A stretch of DNA of 64,000 nucleotides from Agelas oroides (lineage: Eukaryota > Porifera > Demospongiae > Agelasida > Agelasidae), in the NCBI GenBank assembly GCA_949130485.1, contig OX422199.1:1702902-1766901 (forward strand). The letters run 5' to 3'. Shown piece by piece: positions 32,501 through 41,376 of the stretch. A program made the position numbers and the translations under genes. Every line of letters starts with the position of its first letter. The stretch's first letter is position 1. Under the pieces are notes generated by a model that ran no database searches, had not been told where the DNA came from, and saw only the letters and a list, made by a program, of their open reading frames with translations.

Positions 32501-33951
32501 ACCAGTGAGCAATCCCTGAAAGTTTTCTCCGTGAAACTTTTATTTTCCGCCAAATCGCGAAGTTTTCTCCCTCGAAGTTTCCTGCTACACGGTAAGTGTA
32601 AGCAGTCACATCTCTAGTAGTACATGTAACTTTGCAGTATTTGGGTTTGAGGGCAGCGTCTATTCCAATAAATACAGTATTCCAAGGTGGCAACTATTGG
32701 AGGGTGGCGTCTGATCAAGGAAATAATTGTACTCTTGCCATTCTGTGTACCTTTGTCATCCCAATCTGGAAGTCCTCTGTGTTGAACCCAAGTCCTCTCA
32801 TGAAGTCCTTGACCTGAGAGGAGAGGTCTGTGCTTCGTGGGCCCATCAGGAACTGGTACCTCTCGTAGAAGTCCTGAATTGAGAGGTCAGTTACACTTAA
32901 TTTTACATCCCAGGACTGATGTTCTCTCAAGTAAACCTCTATATTGCATCAAAATGGTTTGGTCAGTTGTACTTGTGTGAGTCAGCTGAGCTGTAATAAG
33001 ATTAGCCTCGTCCCCAGGCCTGTTCGAAAAATCGGATGGGCCTGGGGACGAGGCTACAATTAGATTGGTCAGCTGCCTAGCATCTGACTGACCTCAGTGT
33101 TTAATCAGCCACCTTTTAATATAGTAAGGTGGGTCAGCTGCCTTTTAGTACAGTAAGGTAAAGTTAAAAATTAATGTAGCTTGGAATGAAGGAGTGGACA
33201 GCTGTCTCAACATCCGTTAGTTTCTCCATTACGTACTTTCTCTTCCTAACAACTTTCATGACATCATCACATACTATGTGTTGCTCGACTGCAGTACCCA
33301 ACTCATACACACACGTACCTCGTAGCTCATTCTGACAGAGTAGCCAGCCTTCCTGATTTTGACTGTCTCAATCATGCCAGTGTAGCGCAGTTGACACAAC
33401 ACTAATTCATCATCAAATTGACAAGGAGCCTGTGACACAAGATCAGTGGAGAATATCAGAAAACAACAGATGTTCAAAACTAGGAAACTTCAACACAATA
33501 TATATCCCACCTGTTATTACTATAAACACATCTGTGCATGTGCAAGTGTTTACAGTAACTTCAATATTGTTTACACACGACTGTGCATAAAATCTGTACT
33601 ATATGTAGTGGACTGTAAACGGAAATACATGGAGAGGGAATTATAAGCCATAATTTCCCTTGTAGCCCTCAGGGAGGGAAATTATCACAGTTAAACCCAA
33701 CCACCACCTGTTGTATAGGCAAAACTAGATATATAATAGTTATAGCACAGGTGGCCAGGGATTCATGGCTGGCTGTACACAAACCTCGGACTCGGTCTGT
33801 TTACTGCCATAAATCCCTGGCACTGTGCTATAACTATAACATTTTCCAGCTAACAATTAAGTGTATATACCTTGTGGTTGTTGGACTTTATACATCTGAT
33901 GAAGAAGGGGTTCGTCTTCTCCAGCCGCTCCATCAGGGAGACGAGAGAAAC
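26437..33951 (-). CDS. MYO9: Unconventional myosin, class IX-like (partial; internal exons)
   Basis: Seven exons read on the minus strand: 33951-33871, 33429-33319, 32873-32751, 32038-31889, 31361-31183, 30818-28574, 28082-27747, plus a C1 exon 26547-26437. All have GT-AG borders and the first seven join in phase. They encode the end of a motor domain ([40 protein letters not shown] then VF), four IQ motifs ([44 protein letters not shown]), an E/R/K-rich helix, a long low-complexity tail and half a C1 domain. Motor + IQ + C1 is the order of class IX myosins, which also end in RhoGAP; RhoGAP is not seen here. Oddities: an in-frame TAG at 30769-30767, and phase 0 versus phase 1 between the last tail exon and the C1 exon, so at least one exon is missing or misread between them. 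Motor 5' exons are not found in the window. Confidence 0.7.
26669..26963 (+). mobile_element. Dispersed repeat, copy 2
   Basis: Second copy of the element at 10979-11244, here in an inferred myosin intron, with ~30 bp more near its left end (cttcggctcgtaaaaatgcc) and a duplicated tgtgatattg unit. Confidence 0.65.
27173..27523. mobile_element. MITE with tagatcgggaaa ends
   Basis: Terminal inverted repeats tagatcgggaaa (27173) and tttcccaatcta (27512-27523) extend inward imperfectly (aatttttgctg / ttacgggaag). TA at both ends would fit a Tc1/mariner-type insertion. No coding content. Confidence 0.65.
27747..28082 (-). CDS. MYO9: Myosin tail exon
   Basis: 336 nt, phase 0-0, acceptor cttgcactag, donor gtacca. 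Encodes basic, Ser-rich text: [19 protein letters not shown], then [20 protein letters not shown], then [16 protein letters not shown]. If the donor is not used, the frame runs on to a stop at 27666. Conservation with other myosin IX tails could not be judged by eye. Confidence 0.65.
28327..28370. repeat. Perfect 44-bp palindrome without spacer
   Basis: caaactcttcattactcaag is followed directly by tg ca and then the exact complement to agtttg; the two 22-nt arms abut with no loop. It lies in the intron between the last two myosin tail exons. Confidence 0.9.
28574..30818 (-). CDS. MYO9: Myosin tail exon, long and low-complexity, with in-frame TAG
   Basis: 2245 nt, acceptor ttttgtgtatgtag, donor gtaagg. 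It begins [16 protein letters not shown], then TAG at 30769-30767, then stays open for 731 codons to the donor in the same frame. The first ~110 residues are an E/R/K run, probably a single charged helix. Then come [20 protein letters not shown], a Ser/Thr/Glu-rich region, Pro-rich [16 protein letters not shown], and a 7-residue DHVTP-[VRK]-[ED] repeat (29223-29440). If the TAG is real the tail would be cut off just after the IQ motifs. Confidence 0.75.
29223..29440 (-). repeat. 21-bp coding minisatellite (DHVTPxE heptads)
   Basis: About ten tandem 21-bp units (gtcacatgatcctctactgga-like on the plus strand) give in-frame DHVTPVE / DHVTPRE / DHVTPKD repeats in the myosin tail. Neighbouring units are near-identical, so copy number is probably polymorphic. 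Confidence 0.85.
30430..30780. repeat. Polypyrimidine/polypurine tract
   Basis: Almost pure C/T on the plus strand (G/A on the coding minus strand), encoding the E/R/K helix of the myosin tail. Such tracts are prone to replication slippage and read errors, which matters for the TAG at 30769. Confidence 0.85.
31183..31361 (-). CDS. MYO9: Myosin IQ exon
   Basis: 179 nt, phase 0 to 2, acceptor attttccag, donor gtgtgc. Carries [23 protein letters not shown] and [12 protein letters not shown]; the split Arg codon (AG/G) joins the tail exon. Confidence 0.85.
31889..32038 (-). CDS. MYO9: Myosin lever-arm exon, first IQ motif
   Basis: 150 nt, phase 0-0, acceptor catctgcag, donor gtgagg. Begins [20 protein letters not shown], completing QIGMTK-VF, then [11 protein letters not shown] (IQ1), and ends SAIVLQ. 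Confidence 0.85.
32078..32322. mobile_element. MITE in myosin intron (tgcaagagcgcataag ends)
   Basis: Terminal inverted repeats of ~45 bp: tgcaagagcgcataagaac ... agagtaagagcgtgtaactcc at the left and the complement at the right, ending cttatgcgctcttgca. No coding content. Confidence 0.75.
32388..32592. mobile_element. MITE in myosin intron, TA target duplication
   Basis: Ends ccatatagctggaaactt and aagtttcctgctacacgg with ~40-bp imperfect inverted repeats, flanked by TA on both sides (32386-32387, 32593-32594). The ends resemble the complete MITE at 38890 (ccgtatagctagaaagttt), so it belongs to the same Tc1/mariner-like superfamily. Confidence 0.75.
32751..32873 (-). CDS. MYO9: Myosin motor/converter exon
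   Basis: 123 nt, phase 0-0, acceptor ctcaattcag, donor gtacac. Encodes [12 protein letters not shown] ... [15 protein letters not shown], the converter with the QIG-TK motif that precedes VF and the lever arm in the next exon. Confidence 0.85.
33003..33056. mobile_element. Minimal TAGCCTCG-family hairpin
   Basis: 54 bp: tagcctcgtccccaggcc and its complement with an 18-nt loop. The flanks taataagat and caattagat could be a decayed 9-bp duplication. Intronic. Confidence 0.7.
33319..33429 (-). CDS. MYO9: Myosin motor exon (SH1/SH2 region)
   Basis: 111 nt, phase 0-0, acceptor gtgtcacag, donor gtacgtgt. Encodes [20 protein letters not shown] then [13 protein letters not shown]. The QLRYTG-ET--IRK-GY text is the conserved myosin relay/SH helix region. 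Confidence 0.88.
33738..33838. mobile_element. Small palindromic MITE
   Basis: The arm atagttatagcacaggtggc...ccagggattcatggc pairs with gccataaatccctggcactg...tgctataactat around a ~35-nt centre. No coding content. Confidence 0.7.
33871..33951 (-). CDS. MYO9: Myosin motor exon ([18 protein letters not shown])
   Basis: 81 nt, phase 0-0, acceptor gttctgtag, donor gtatat. Encodes [20 protein letters not shown] then IKSNNHK. The NP-F-IRCIK-N segment is the near-invariant motor helix before the SH1 region. Confidence 0.85.
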
Positions 33952-34307
33952 CTACAGAACATGAGACCACACCAGAGAAATTCCCGAGGTCATTTGGCCC
34001 TTCTGGTACCATCCTCTCTCCACATGACAGGGCTCACGATAACCGGACATTATCACAAGCCCTGCATGCACGCAGGAATATGCTACTATTAAGATGCTGC
34101 TATCCCTAATGTATGAACAATCAAGAACCAAATTGCCCTGAAAAAAGGTAGGCCTACTTGCTATGCAAAGTCACCCACTGTACAGGATGTGTTTTGGTAA
34201 ATACCATGCAGGCCTCATCATCAGGCTCTGCTGTAGTGACCAGGAGAATGGGACTGTTACATGTAGAAAGGCAATCAGGTGGATGGATGGTCTTATCGCT
34301 AGCTACC
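33952..34307. other. No gene identified
   Basis: Expected to hold a further 5' myosin motor exon on the minus strand. Only a weak candidate (cactacag then CAGAGCCTGATGATGAGG then gtattt) was seen, and I do not call it. Confidence 0.3.
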
Positions 34308-34786
34308 TTTAAATCAGAGAAGGTTGGAAGCTAGTAATAAGTGACACACACGAGGTAGCAATTAGTGCTACACGATAATGTAATCATACAGACTGCAATA
34401 GAGGCCCATAGTGAAAGGTGAACTCGATTTACACAAACAGCTTTCGTTTGTTTCGGACAAAACTCACTCGGTGGATACTGCCAGGTGAGCTCTAAATCGA
34501 CCGCTATAGCTCTTCCTTATACGCAAAGCATTTCAGTGTTGCCTTTGGAATCCCTGCAGAAAATTCTGCGCATCTTAAAATGCCATAGTGGGCGATCTAG
34601 AGCTCACCTGGCAGTATCCACTGCCGTGAGTTTTGTTCCAAACAAACAAGGGCTGTTTGTGTAAATCGAGTTCACCTTCCATTATAGGCCTCTATGGCAG
34701 TCAGTATGATTATGTTATTGCGTAGCATTAATTGCTACCTCGTGTGTGTCACTTATTACTAGCTTCCAACCTCCTCTGCCTTTAAA
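34308..34786. mobile_element. Foldback element, ~190-bp inverted arms
   Basis: The left arm from tttaaatcagagaaggttgg to gccaggtgagctctaaatcg is mirrored by the right arm from tctagagctcacctggcagt to cttccaacctcctctgcctt. Arms differ by scattered substitutions; the centre of ~95 nt is unpaired. No coding content or clear target duplication. Confidence 0.8.
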
Positions 34787-35014
34787 TTTACAGACCTTCA
34801 TCACGTGATCATAATTGGGGTGGGTGTGAGTGAGCCCCACACTAGTGAGTTGAATTGCGGTTTTCATATATATATCTGGCATACGTCGCATACCGTAGAC
34901 GTAGAAATGTTGGCGATACATTTAATTTGCCGGTTTGGCGATGAGCAACTAAATCGCCAAATTTAAAACCGCCAATATTTTTGTGCACGCACAATCTAAT
35001 AAATTATTACATTG

Positions 35015-35230
35015 TTAACAATTACGTTCTGTAATAGTGCACTTGATGCTCCCATTCTTTTGAATATACAAGGAACAGGCAGCAGAAATCCTTCGTGCAA
35101 TATGGCCAACAACGCTGTCGTGCCTTAGCACAGCGTATCTGTCTTTATCGTTGCCTTCTTCCCGATTACATTCGAGGTGTTCCGTCAGAAAAGGAGTCCA
35201 AGTTTCCTTGTAAATATGGTATCCCCTCAC
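35015..35230 (-). pseudogene. HIRAN-like domain fragment in MITE
   Basis: 71 codons: a YHIYKETW start, then C-RE-x-ND-DRYAV, VVGHIARRIS and a cysteine-rich end. The R-E-x-N-x-D-x-AV-x-GH pattern resembles HIRAN domains (known from helicases of the Rad5/HLTF group); assignment is by pattern only. Related fragments are at 8170 and 39000-39350 in other elements. Confidence 0.45.
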
Positions 35231-35316
35231 TACGCTTGATACTTCAAACTTCCATCTTCAAAAGGTTTCGAACAGCCAAGTAGCTCGTTTTCTCTCCTTT
35301 ACACGTGTACAAGTAG

Positions 35317-35411
35317 TAGCCTCGTTCCCAGGCCTTCCCCGTTTTTCGCGCTCTTCCGCCTCCGTGTATTATACTGAACGCAAACTGAAGAACAAAAAAC
35401 GGGGTAGGCCT
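35317..35411. mobile_element. TAGCCTCG-family insertion inside MITE
   Basis: Left end tagcctcgttcccaggcctt; right part acggggtaggcc is decayed. Nested insertion, so it is younger than the host MITE. Confidence 0.5.
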
Positions 35412-35729
35412 ATACATGTAGCACTAGCACTAGCACTACCACTTAGCTTAGGTATTACGTAATTGTAATCTATGTACACGCATGACATCATCACGATTGG
35501 CCATGACCAAACCGCCAAATTTAAATTCGCCAATATTTTAGTATCATGGTTTTCAGACAAAATCGCCAAATTTTTTTCCCGCCAATATTTTGGCATTTAC
35601 GGTATGTCATTCTGTATGTGATTTTTTTTTGACGCTATAATTTAACACGATAGCCGCATGCGGACAATATGGAATATTTTCATACAACTTTAATACAGCC
35701 AGCAAGCGGGTGAGTTTGAATTATCCTTC

Positions 35730-35942
35730 TTGGTTGTGTGTGGCGACTTCCTCCGCTATTTGTCTAAGATGCCTCAATTGAGGACTATGCATGACAAGCC
35801 AGGCAGAGTAGTTGCCCAGGTAGGACAAATGGCTCTTGAAATGACAATTTTCTCTAAAACATTAAGCACTGACAGTGGAGTGATAAACCTTGTACTTGGT
35901 AAGATTGCCACATTTATCAGAGAGTCGGTAGAGAAGATGTAG
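35730..35942 (+). CDS. Unassigned short open frame
   Basis: 70 codons beginning at a non-ATG; first ATG at 35769. Text includes MPQLRTMHDKPGRVVAQVGQ and STDSGVINLVLGKIATFIRE, ending EKM before TAG. It has the residue balance of a real C-terminal exon (amphipathic, no low complexity). Not recognised. A good donor-like GGGTGAGT lies upstream at 35707-35714, after an ATGGAATATTTTC at 35670, but its phase does not fit. Confidence 0.3.
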   Translation: MVVCGDFLRYLSKMPQLRTMHDKPGRVVAQVGQMALEMTIFSKTLSTDSGVINLVLGKIATFIRESVEKM

Positions 35943-36142
35943 GGATGGATGAGGCTTTGTATATTTACCTTCACTTTTATTGTTTGTGTACTTTTTGCCA
36001 CTTTCTCCTACATCTCTTTTCATTTTGAATGATTGTTTCTTTATTTACATATGTGCAGAGTAAGCCTCACACACTCAAGGCGCAATTTTTTTTTTTTTTT
36101 TTAATGCGGCTAAACCTCTAATTACACGAATTTGTACTTTTT

Positions 36143-36212
36143 GTGCAGGCCGGAATGACTTTTCATCAAAAATCAGACTATGTCAATATTTGCAGATGGT
36201 TTGATCAGGCAA
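36143..36212 (+). other. Possible orphan exon (YVNICRWFDQ)
   Basis: After the acceptor-like ctttttgtgcag the plus strand reads GMTFHQKSDYVNICRWFDQ and meets gcaagt, a typical GC-type donor. The Y-N-x-x-RWF text resembles the GST-like C-domain of translation-complex proteins of the EEF1E1/AIMP type. No partner exons were found, so confidence is low. Confidence 0.25.
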
Positions 36213-36469
36213 GTTCATGTAAGCACTAAGCCATGTTAGCTTGAGATCCAGAGATAATTGTGCCCTTGTTTAGTTATATCAAGATCTTGCATCTAGCTCC
36301 AAAGAACTCACTAGGTTACCTTCATCTTTTAACTTTCTTTGATCTCTTTCTCATGGAGGTTTTGAAACTAGTTGTAGTGTGTTAGAGTAGCGTATATATA
36401 CATAATTATGCCTTTTATGCAATGCTCACATAATTACACATGAAAGTTTCAGGGTTTCATTTGGAAATT

Positions 36470-36560
36470 TTGTTAAGGGGGGGGCAAAGATTGAATATTG
36501 AAAATCTTTGGGGGGCTGCAATCCAAGCTGGTGTGCTTATTCAAGAGGAGGGGGGGGGGG
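36470..36560. repeat. G-rich low-complexity runs
   Basis: Runs of 6-12 G (gggggggg near 36476, gaggaggggggggggggggg near 36546) on the plus strand. No function assigned. Confidence 0.6.
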
Positions 36561-37218
36561 GGCAGAATACTACACCTCCACAAGAAAAGAGCACAGGTGT
36601 ATTAAGTATATAGCAGGGCAGTTTATGAGCTCCTTTTGCAAATGTGCAAGAACTGATTCACATTTCCATCCAGAATGAACAGGACCTACAGCTCACTGAA
36701 GTGAATAAGCATACCTGCATGCCTCATTGATGGTGTGACTGCTCTCTTTCTTGCCACTCAAGTAATGGCGTAGTATCTGTCCACTATTCATTTTACAGGT
36801 AAGGCATTGCATAAGGTCCATAGCATGATGAGTGTGCTCAAATATGTTGGTGTGGTGCTTATTGTGCACTGGCTTGCAGCTGACCAAATTGTCTGGTTAT
36901 CCATCGTCTCAATTCTCTCTTTCAGGTGCAGCACTTTCCAGGAGTGAAGCCTCTCTACCCTTGGTCGTGTTTCACAAGAACCCAGACATGTTGAAACTAT
37001 AGTCACCAGCAGCAATGTCATGTGTACATGTACATGTATTATACAAGATATACACTACTTTTACATGGTTGATAACAAGCAACACAATATGCAGGCAGCT
37101 CCTCGATCGTGTCATACCCAGACCATCTCAGCTCAGCGTTTGTTGATTACAAGCACTGCAAGCATGCATGCACCAAGCACTTGGTTCAGAAGGCCTGGCA
37201 GTGGGTGACTTTGTATAA

Positions 37219-37292
37219 CATCTAGGCTAGTCTATCAAGCTAGACCCTCTCTCACCCTCCAGAAAAGCGAGAGAGGGTCTAGCAGATGTTAT
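37219..37292 (+). mobile_element. Left boundary element of the 37-63 kb array
   Basis: A ~74-bp hairpin element: taacatctaggctagtctat, then aagctagaccctctctc and gagagagggtctagc, ending agatgttatt. An inverted, closely similar copy lies at 62944-63018, just past the other end of the array. Confidence 0.75.
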
Positions 37293-37293
37293 T

Positions 37294-38419
37294 GGGGCGA
37301 GCCTGAGCGAGCCCCACATAGACGGTACAGCTGGGAGATTTCATATATGTATTATCATTATTATTATTATTACTAGAGGAATGCAGGGCATTGTGGGGCG
37401 AGCCTGAGCAAGCAGTATGCCAAGGACTACAATTGCGCATGCGCAGTTCGTACACACGCGCGCGTACCCCTTCGCACTTGTGTCGAAGTTGGCGTGGCGT
37501 TTAGTAAGAAGTAAAGTTGCTGTTTGCTTACTGTGCCTCATCCAAGTGTAGAAATGACAAAGGCAGCGTTGTACATTATTCACACAGGAATGACCTCGTA
37601 ATTGAAAGTCTTCAATTCTTGGCCAACCCACATCTAGTTTTCTGCTTAGGGGTGAGAAACAATGAATTGGTTTGGAAGAGGCTAACATGCAATTTTTTGT
37701 GTACACAATCACCGTTATGGTTTATCAATTTTTGTTGTAAACAACATGACATTACACTAATAACGATATAAAAGTGATGACATAATATTTCCTGTTTGCA
37801 TGAGAGCTTACATTGGAGTTTCTATCAACCAAATGAGCTTCAAATGGTAGTTTTTTACACATTGCCAGTGAGTTAGTGGATGTTGGTTGGTTCAGTTTTT
37901 CCATTAGGGCTGTGTCATTGCTATCTCAACACCATTGTTGGTAGCCACAAAAGTTTTCCATTTTTTCTATGACATTTTCTCTGAGAGTTTCTACTCCAGG
38001 TTGCTGAACGTCGTGCTGGCTAGAAAAGTCTATATTTGCATCATCATTGTCTCTGGCAGATTGTGTAGTGGAGAGAATTGTGGCAAATGCTTCCCATTCT
38101 TGCTTACCTGGGTAGCCTCGTTCCCAGGCTCTCCCCGCTAAGAAGGGCCCTCCCCCCTCTTAGTGGGGAGAGCCTGGGAATTAAAGATCACCTGACGGAT
38201 GGTGTCCTTTTCCTCCTTGACGTCGGCTTCTTCTCTTGCGGTCACGGAAGCCATGTATGCTAATGCGCTATTGGAAGCCCTACATACTTCATGCGACCAA
38301 GCGCGGCGCGCGGGTGATTCTCTTGCGGTCACGGAAGCCATGTATGCGAATGCGAAGCCCTACATACTTCGTGCGACCAAGCGCGGCGCGCGGGTGACGG
38401 TCGTACGATAATGATAATT
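37294..38419 (+). repeat. Array unit L1 (type B)
   Basis: Hairpin plus. Nested MITE truncated (gagagcctgggaattaaag near 38160-38185). The leftmost unit, bordering the boundary element. Confidence 0.85.
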
Positions 38420-38889
38420 GGGGCGAGCCTGAGCGAGCCCCACATAGACGGTACAACTGGACGAAATCATATATGTATTATCGTCATTATTACTAGATGA
38501 ATGCAGGGCATTGTGGGGCGAGCGCGCCTGAGCAAGCAGTATGCCAAGGACTACAATTGCGCATGCGCAGTTCGTACACACGCGCGCGTACCCTTTCGCA
38601 CTTGTCGAGGTGTCGAAGTTGGCGTGGTGTTTAGTAAGAAGTAAAGTTGCTGTTTGCTTACTGTGCCTCATCCAAGTGTAGAAATGACAAAGGCAGCGTT
38701 GTACATTATTCACACAGGAATGACCTCGTAATTGAAAGTCTTCAATTCTTGGCCAACCCACATCTAGTTTTCTGCCTAGGGGTGAGAAACAATGAATTGG
38801 TTTGGAAGAGGCTAACGTGCAATTTTTTGTGTACACAATCACCGTTATGGTTTATCAATTTTTGTTGTAAACAACATGACATTACACTA

Positions 38890-39476
38890 CCGTATAGCTA
38901 GAAAGTTTCGCGGGGTAAAATTTTCGCGGATTTCGCGGATTTGTCTCCGCCCGCGAAAATTTTAATCCGCGAAAAATAACAAGATTAGATCTATATTACG
39001 TCATTGATCTCGCATGCGCGCGCATTAGCGTCAGCTTGCATGGGATCTCTAGTCCTCCTTGGGGAAGGTCTTCAGAATAGCGCCTAGCTCCGGTTATTTC
39101 GCAGTCTATACGACCACCCCGTCTCAAGAACATAGAACATATGCTTCTTGGGACGTGGCCAACGGTTACTCCAGATCTTTCCACTGCCACAGCAAAAGGG
39201 TCCCGACGGTTTTCGGCTTCGATAACCTCTCTCCGACAGTGGAGCTCCATATCTCGCGGTAAACGTGATAGCTACGAACCATTGCTTCGAAGGTATACTC
39301 CGCCATTTCTACTCGAATCGCTCCTGCATAGCACGTGATAGACTCCACCCGGTGCAGCAGATCATTTAAGTGGGCGGGGTTAGTCCTGATACGGATCCGC
39401 GAAAATAAAATCGCGAAAACTTCGTCGAATGAGTTTCCGCGAAAATTTTACCCCGCGAAACTTTCTAGCTATACGG
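38890..39476. mobile_element. Complete MITE, TA target site, empty site in sister units
   Basis: 587 bp with ~40-bp near-perfect inverted ends (ccgtatagctagaaagtttc and gaaactttctagctatacgg) and TA on both sides (38888-38889, 39477-39478). The 20 other units have the uninterrupted sequence (acattacactaataacgat or close variants); R15 has acactaataatgat, exactly this unit minus the insert. The TA duplication and inverted ends fit Tc1/mariner-type MITEs. The interior carries a HIRAN-like fragment. Confidence 0.93.
39000..39348 (-). pseudogene. HIRAN-like coding fragment in MITE
   Basis: Minus strand from 39348: YTFEAMVRSYHVYREIWSST, then after a frame change DPFAVAVERSGVTVGHVPRS, SICSMFLRRGGRIDCEITGA and RRYSEDLPQGGLEIPCKL. 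Same pattern (YHVY..IW...GE.L...N..D..AVAV..GH.PR) as the fragments at 8170 and 35230, each within a different MITE. Broken by a frameshift near 39200; not expressed as is. Confidence 0.5.
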
Positions 39477-40209
39477 TAATAATGATATAAAAGTGATGAC
39501 ATAATATTTCCTGTTTGCATGAGAGCTTACATTGGAGTTTCTATCGACCAAATGAGCTTCAAATGGTAGTTTTTTACACATTGCCAGTGAGTTAGTGGAT
39601 GTTGGTTGGTTCAGTTTTTCCATTAGGGCTGTGTCATTGCTATCTCAACACCATTGTTGGTAGCCACAAAAGTTTTCCATTTTTTCTATGACATTTTCTC
39701 TGAGAGTTTCTACTCCAGGTTGCTGAACGTCGTGCTGGCTAGAAGAGTCTATATTTTGCATCATCATTGTCTCTGGCAGATTGTGTAGTGAAGACAATTG
39801 TGGCAAATGCTTCCCATTCTTGCTTACCTGGGTAGCCTCGTTCCCAGGCTCTCCCCACTAAGAAGGGCCCTCCCCCCTCTTAGTTGGGAGAGCCTGGGAA
39901 CGAGGCTACACCTGGGTACAGTTCACTGAAATCACACAGCTATTGCTTGAATTCTTTGTTGTTAAAGATCACCTGACGGATGGTGTCCTTTTCCTCCTTG
40001 ACGTCGGCTTCTTCTCTTGCGGTCACGGAAGCCATGTACGCTAATGTGCTATTGGAAGCCCTACATACTTCATGCGACCAAGCGCGGCGCGCGGGTGATT
40101 CTCTTGCGGTCACGGAAGCCATGTACGCGAATGCGAAGCCCTACATACTTCGTGCGACCAAGCGCGGCGCGCGGGTGACGGTCGTACGATAATGATAATA
40201 ATAATAATT

Positions 40210-41376
40210 GGGGCGAGCCTGAGCGAGCCCCACATAGACGGTACAGCTGGGAGATTTCATATATGTATTACTAGACGAATGCAGGGCATTGTGGGGCGAG
40301 CCTGAGCAAGCAGTATGCCAAGGACTACAATTGCGCATGCGCAGTTCGTACACACGCGCGCGTACTCCTTCGCACTTGTCGAGGTGTCGAAGTTGGCGTG
40401 GCGTTTAGTAAGAAGTAAAGTTGCTGTTTGCTTACTGTGCCTCATCCAAGTGTAGAAATGACAAAGGCAGCGTTGTACATTATTCACACAGGAATGACCT
40501 CGTAATTGAAAGTCTTCAATTCTTGGCCAACCCACATCTAGTTTTCTGCTTAGGGGTGAGAAACAATGAATTGGTTTGGAAGAGGCTAACATGCAATTTT
40601 TTGTGTACACAATCACCGTTATGGTTTATCAATTTTTGTTGTAAACAACATGACATTACACTAATAACGATATAAAAGTGATGACATAATATTTCCTGTT
40701 TGCATGAGAGCTTACACTGGAGTTTCTATCGACCAAATGAGCTTCAAATGGTAGTTTTTTACACATTGCCAGTGAGTTAGTGGATGTTGGTTGGTTCAGT
40801 TTTTCCATTAGGGCTGTGTCATTGCTATCTCAACACCATTGTTGGTAGCCACAAAAGTTTTCCATTTTTTCTATGACATTTTCTCTGAGAGTTTCTACTC
40901 CAGGTTGCTGAACGTCGTACTGGCTAGAAAAGTCTATATTTGCATCATCATTGTCTCTGGCAGATTGTGTAGTGGAGACAATTGTGGCAAATGCTTCCCA
41001 TTCTTGCTTACCTGGGTAGCCTCGTTCCCAGGCTCTCCCCGCTAAGAAGGGCCCTCCCCCCTCTTAGTGGGGAGAGCCTGGGAACGAGGCTACACCTGGG
41101 TACAGTTCACTGAAATCACACAGCTATTGCTTGAATTCTTTGTTGTTAAAGATCACCTGACGGATGGTGTCCTTTTCCTCCTTGACGTCGGCTTCTTCTC
41201 TTGCGGTCACGGAAGCCATGTACGCTAATGCGCTATTGGAAGCCCTACATACTTCATGCGACCAAGCGCGGCGCGCGGGTGATTCTCTTGCGGTCACGGA
41301 AGCCATGTACGCGAATGCGAAGCCCTACATACTTCGTGCGACCAAGCGCGGCGCGCGGCTGACGGTCGTACGATAA
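40210..41376 (+). repeat. Array unit L3 (type A)
   Basis: Hairpin plus. Complete nested MITE near 41017-41092 with acctggg on both sides. Confidence 0.85.

Larger units (their letters stand above)
34893..35602. mobile_element. Nested MITE with HIRAN-like fragment, TA flanks
   Basis: Left end ccgtagacgtagaaatgttg and right end tattttggcatttacgg, flanked by TA (34891-34892, 35603-35604). The subterminal regions are inverted, rich in ttggcg / cgccaa. Minus-strand 35230-35015 encodes MRGYHIYKETWTPFLTEHLE then CNREEGNDKDRYAVLRHDS then VVGHIARRISAACSLY. A TAGCCTCG element is inserted inside it at 35317. Confidence 0.7.
38420..40209 (+). repeat. Array unit L2 (type A, with MITE insertion)
   Basis: Hairpin plus. 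Carries the 587-bp TA-flanked MITE at 38890-39476. Shares private variants with the last unit R15 (LGRKL and HHANF codings, TLAYM). Confidence 0.85.

Noticed and set aside
34180..34260. Candidate 5' myosin exon CAGAGCCTGATGATGAGGCC on the minus strand
   Set aside because: Very short, phase does not fit the next exon, and the residues do not match a conserved motor segment.
36693..37021. Minus-strand frame MTLLLVTIVSTCLGSCETRP... with signal-peptide look
   Set aside because: No splice partners, no homology recognised, and it sits in a repeat-rich stretch; not enough to call a gene.
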